From Spirochaetota bacterium (lineage in GTDB: Bacteria; Spirochaetota; Spirochaetia; Treponematales; Breznakiellaceae), in the NCBI GenBank assembly GCA_023406985.1, contig JAEXTK010000189.1, forward strand, positions 1 through 14,749: DNA of 14,749 nt, read 5' to 3'. Shown here one piece after another: positions 13,816-14,749 of the stretch (positions are counted from its first letter, which is position 1; every line of letters begins with the position of its first letter). Position numbers and translations under genes: made by a program. The notes below the pieces were generated by a model, which worked only from the letters and a program-made list of their open reading frames with translations, did no database searches and was not told the DNA's origin.

Positions 13816-14749
13816 GCGGCGGGACCCGAGCGGCGGCGATCCCTGGGAGCCGCGCCTCGTAGCCGAGGCGCGCCGACTCACGCGTTCGCGCGGCTCGGGT
13901 CCGCTGTCGTCAGCCGAACTCGACGCTGCCGCCCGCGACCTCCTCAACCTCCAGCGCGGGCTCACCGGGGAGCGCGGCCTCATCGGGGCGGCCTACATGG
14001 ACGAACGGAGCCGCCTCGCCTCCTACCTTCTTTTCTATTGGTCCGTCTCCCGCGCCCAGGTGCGCGGCCTCCTTTCGATGGCCTTCGCCGATACCGGGCC
14101 GCGTCCCCCCACCGCGCCCCTGCGCATCCTGGATCTCGGCTCGGGTCCCGCGCCCTGCGCCATCGCCGCGGCCGAATGGCTCGGCGCCCCTGACGCGGCC
14201 ATCGTCGCCTGCGACCGGAGCGAACTCGCCCTGGAGAGCGGCCGCCGCCTCGCGGAGGCGCAGGGGTACGCGTTCCGCGCCGTACCGCGGTGGGACGCGA
14301 CCGGATCGGCTCCGCCCGACGGCCAATTCGACCTCATCATCCTCGGCCACCTCCTCAACGAACTCTGGAAGGACCGGAGCGACCGCGTCGCCCTTCGGCA
14401 CGCGTTCGTGCGCGGGCTCCGGGATCGGCTCGCGGGGAACGGCCTCCTTCTCATCTTAGAGCCCGCGACCTTGGCCGCGAGCCGGGATATGTCCGCGCTC
14501 CGCGACTTGATCGCGGCGGACGGCTTGCGCGTGCGCGCCCCCTGCCTGCGCCGCGGACCCTGTCCCGCGCTGGAGAAGGAGGGACAGAGCTGCCACAGCG
14601 ATTTTTCCTGGCGGATGAATCGGACGGTCGGCGAACTATCCCGCAGGACGGGCCTGGATAAGGGCCTCGTGAAGACCGCGGGCTTCGTGTTCGCCTCCGG
14701 CGGCTGCCGCGCCCACCGCCGGGGGCCCCCCACCCCCCGCCGCGCCCCC
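13787..14749 (+). CDS. Rsm22-family (METTL17-like) ribosome-associated methyltransferase-fold protein, 3' truncated
   Basis: The frame is open from the ATG at 13787 to the right edge (321 codons, no stop), so the C-terminus is missing. There is no other ATG, GTG or TTG in frame until residue 71, inside the conserved helical region, so 13787 is the best start although its Shine-Dalgarno is poor. Landmarks: GLTGERGLIGAAYMDERSR and LASYLLFYWSVSRAQ (about 57-91); SAM-binding motif ILDLGSGPAPCAIAAAEW (114-131); DLIILGHLLNELW; LLLILEPAT; then the cysteine cluster C253, C259, C269 (GPCPALEKEGQSCH), with C307 as a possible fourth ligand. Rsm22/METTL17 proteins act in small-ribosomal-subunit assembly and carry an Fe-S cluster at such cysteines. 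The overlap with the HMA gene suggests one transcript and translational coupling. The last 30 or so bases are almost pure G and C, and the residues they encode look unlike the family. Confidence 0.85.
   Translation, partial: MSGTRRASPERRDPSGGDPWEPRLVAEARRLTRSRGSGPLSSAELDAAARDLLNLQRGLTGERGLIGAAYMDERSRLASYLLFYWSVSRAQVRGLLSMAFADTGPRPPTAPLRILDLGSGPAPCAIAAAEWLGAPDAAIVACDRSELALESGRRLAEAQGYAFRAVPRWDATGSAPPDGQFDLIILGHLLNELWKDRSDRVALRHAFVRGLRDRLAGNGLLLILEPATLAASRDMSALRDLIAADGLRVRAPCLRRGPCPALEKEGQSCHSDFSWRMNRTVGELSRRTGLDKGLVKTAGFVFASGGCRAHRRGPPTPRRAP

Noticed and set aside
12235..13983. Long minus-strand open frame opposite pepT and the HMA gene
   Set aside because: Antisense to well-supported peptidase T, with no recognisable domain and a shadow-type composition.

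Overview
The window is high-G+C bacterial DNA, gene-dense, with no gap above about 112 bases. The gene content suggests an anaerobic, motile, amino-acid-fermenting bacterium, most likely a spirochaete. The pointers are a branched-chain 2-oxoacid oxidoreductase / phosphotransbutyrylase / butyrate kinase operon, two chemoreceptors (one a six-helix type with no periplasmic domain), a free-standing DUF2156 protein, peptidase T and an Rsm22-type ribosome factor. The taxonomy is inference from gene content and recalled protein style, not from a search.

Layout. 1-367 (+): the C-terminal part of a small secreted or lipoprotein-like hypothetical, entering from the left. 401-2794 (-): a six-TM chemoreceptor followed by a VOC/glyoxalase protein. 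Their transcription starts at a clear sigma70-type promoter (2825-2852), just after a strong intrinsic terminator (2865-2901) that ends the next operon. 2927-7614 (-): the metabolic core, transcribed as buk - ptb - ferredoxin subunit - vorB (alpha) - TPP beta subunit - gamma subunit. Genes are joined by short gaps or ATGA overlaps. 7710-8636 (+): a UlaG-like metallo-beta-lactamase-fold hydrolase, divergent from buk and overlapping tail to tail with a HisKA_2 histidine kinase (8600-9538, -). 9650-12210 (-): DUF2156 protein followed by a classical two-TM chemoreceptor. 12295-14749 (+): peptidase T, a small heavy-metal-associated (MSCGHC) protein, and an Rsm22-family methyltransferase-fold protein that overlaps it and runs off the right edge.

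How it fits together. Peptidase T and amino-acid uptake would supply valine, leucine and isoleucine. After transamination (no aminotransferase is in view), the Vor complex would oxidise the branched 2-oxoacids to acyl-CoA and reduced ferredoxin. Ptb would convert acyl-CoA to acyl-phosphate and Buk would make ATP plus isobutyrate, isovalerate or 2-methylbutyrate.

The least expected signal is regulatory. At four gene starts (buk, the UlaG-like gene, the histidine kinase, pepT) a -35/-10 pair with 17-bp spacing ends only 6-8 bases before the ATG, with no Shine-Dalgarno. This predicts leaderless mRNAs. Genes inside operons, and both chemoreceptors, instead carry normal Shine-Dalgarno sequences. 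One of these promoters has nine consecutive T in its spacer, a candidate phase-variable switch.
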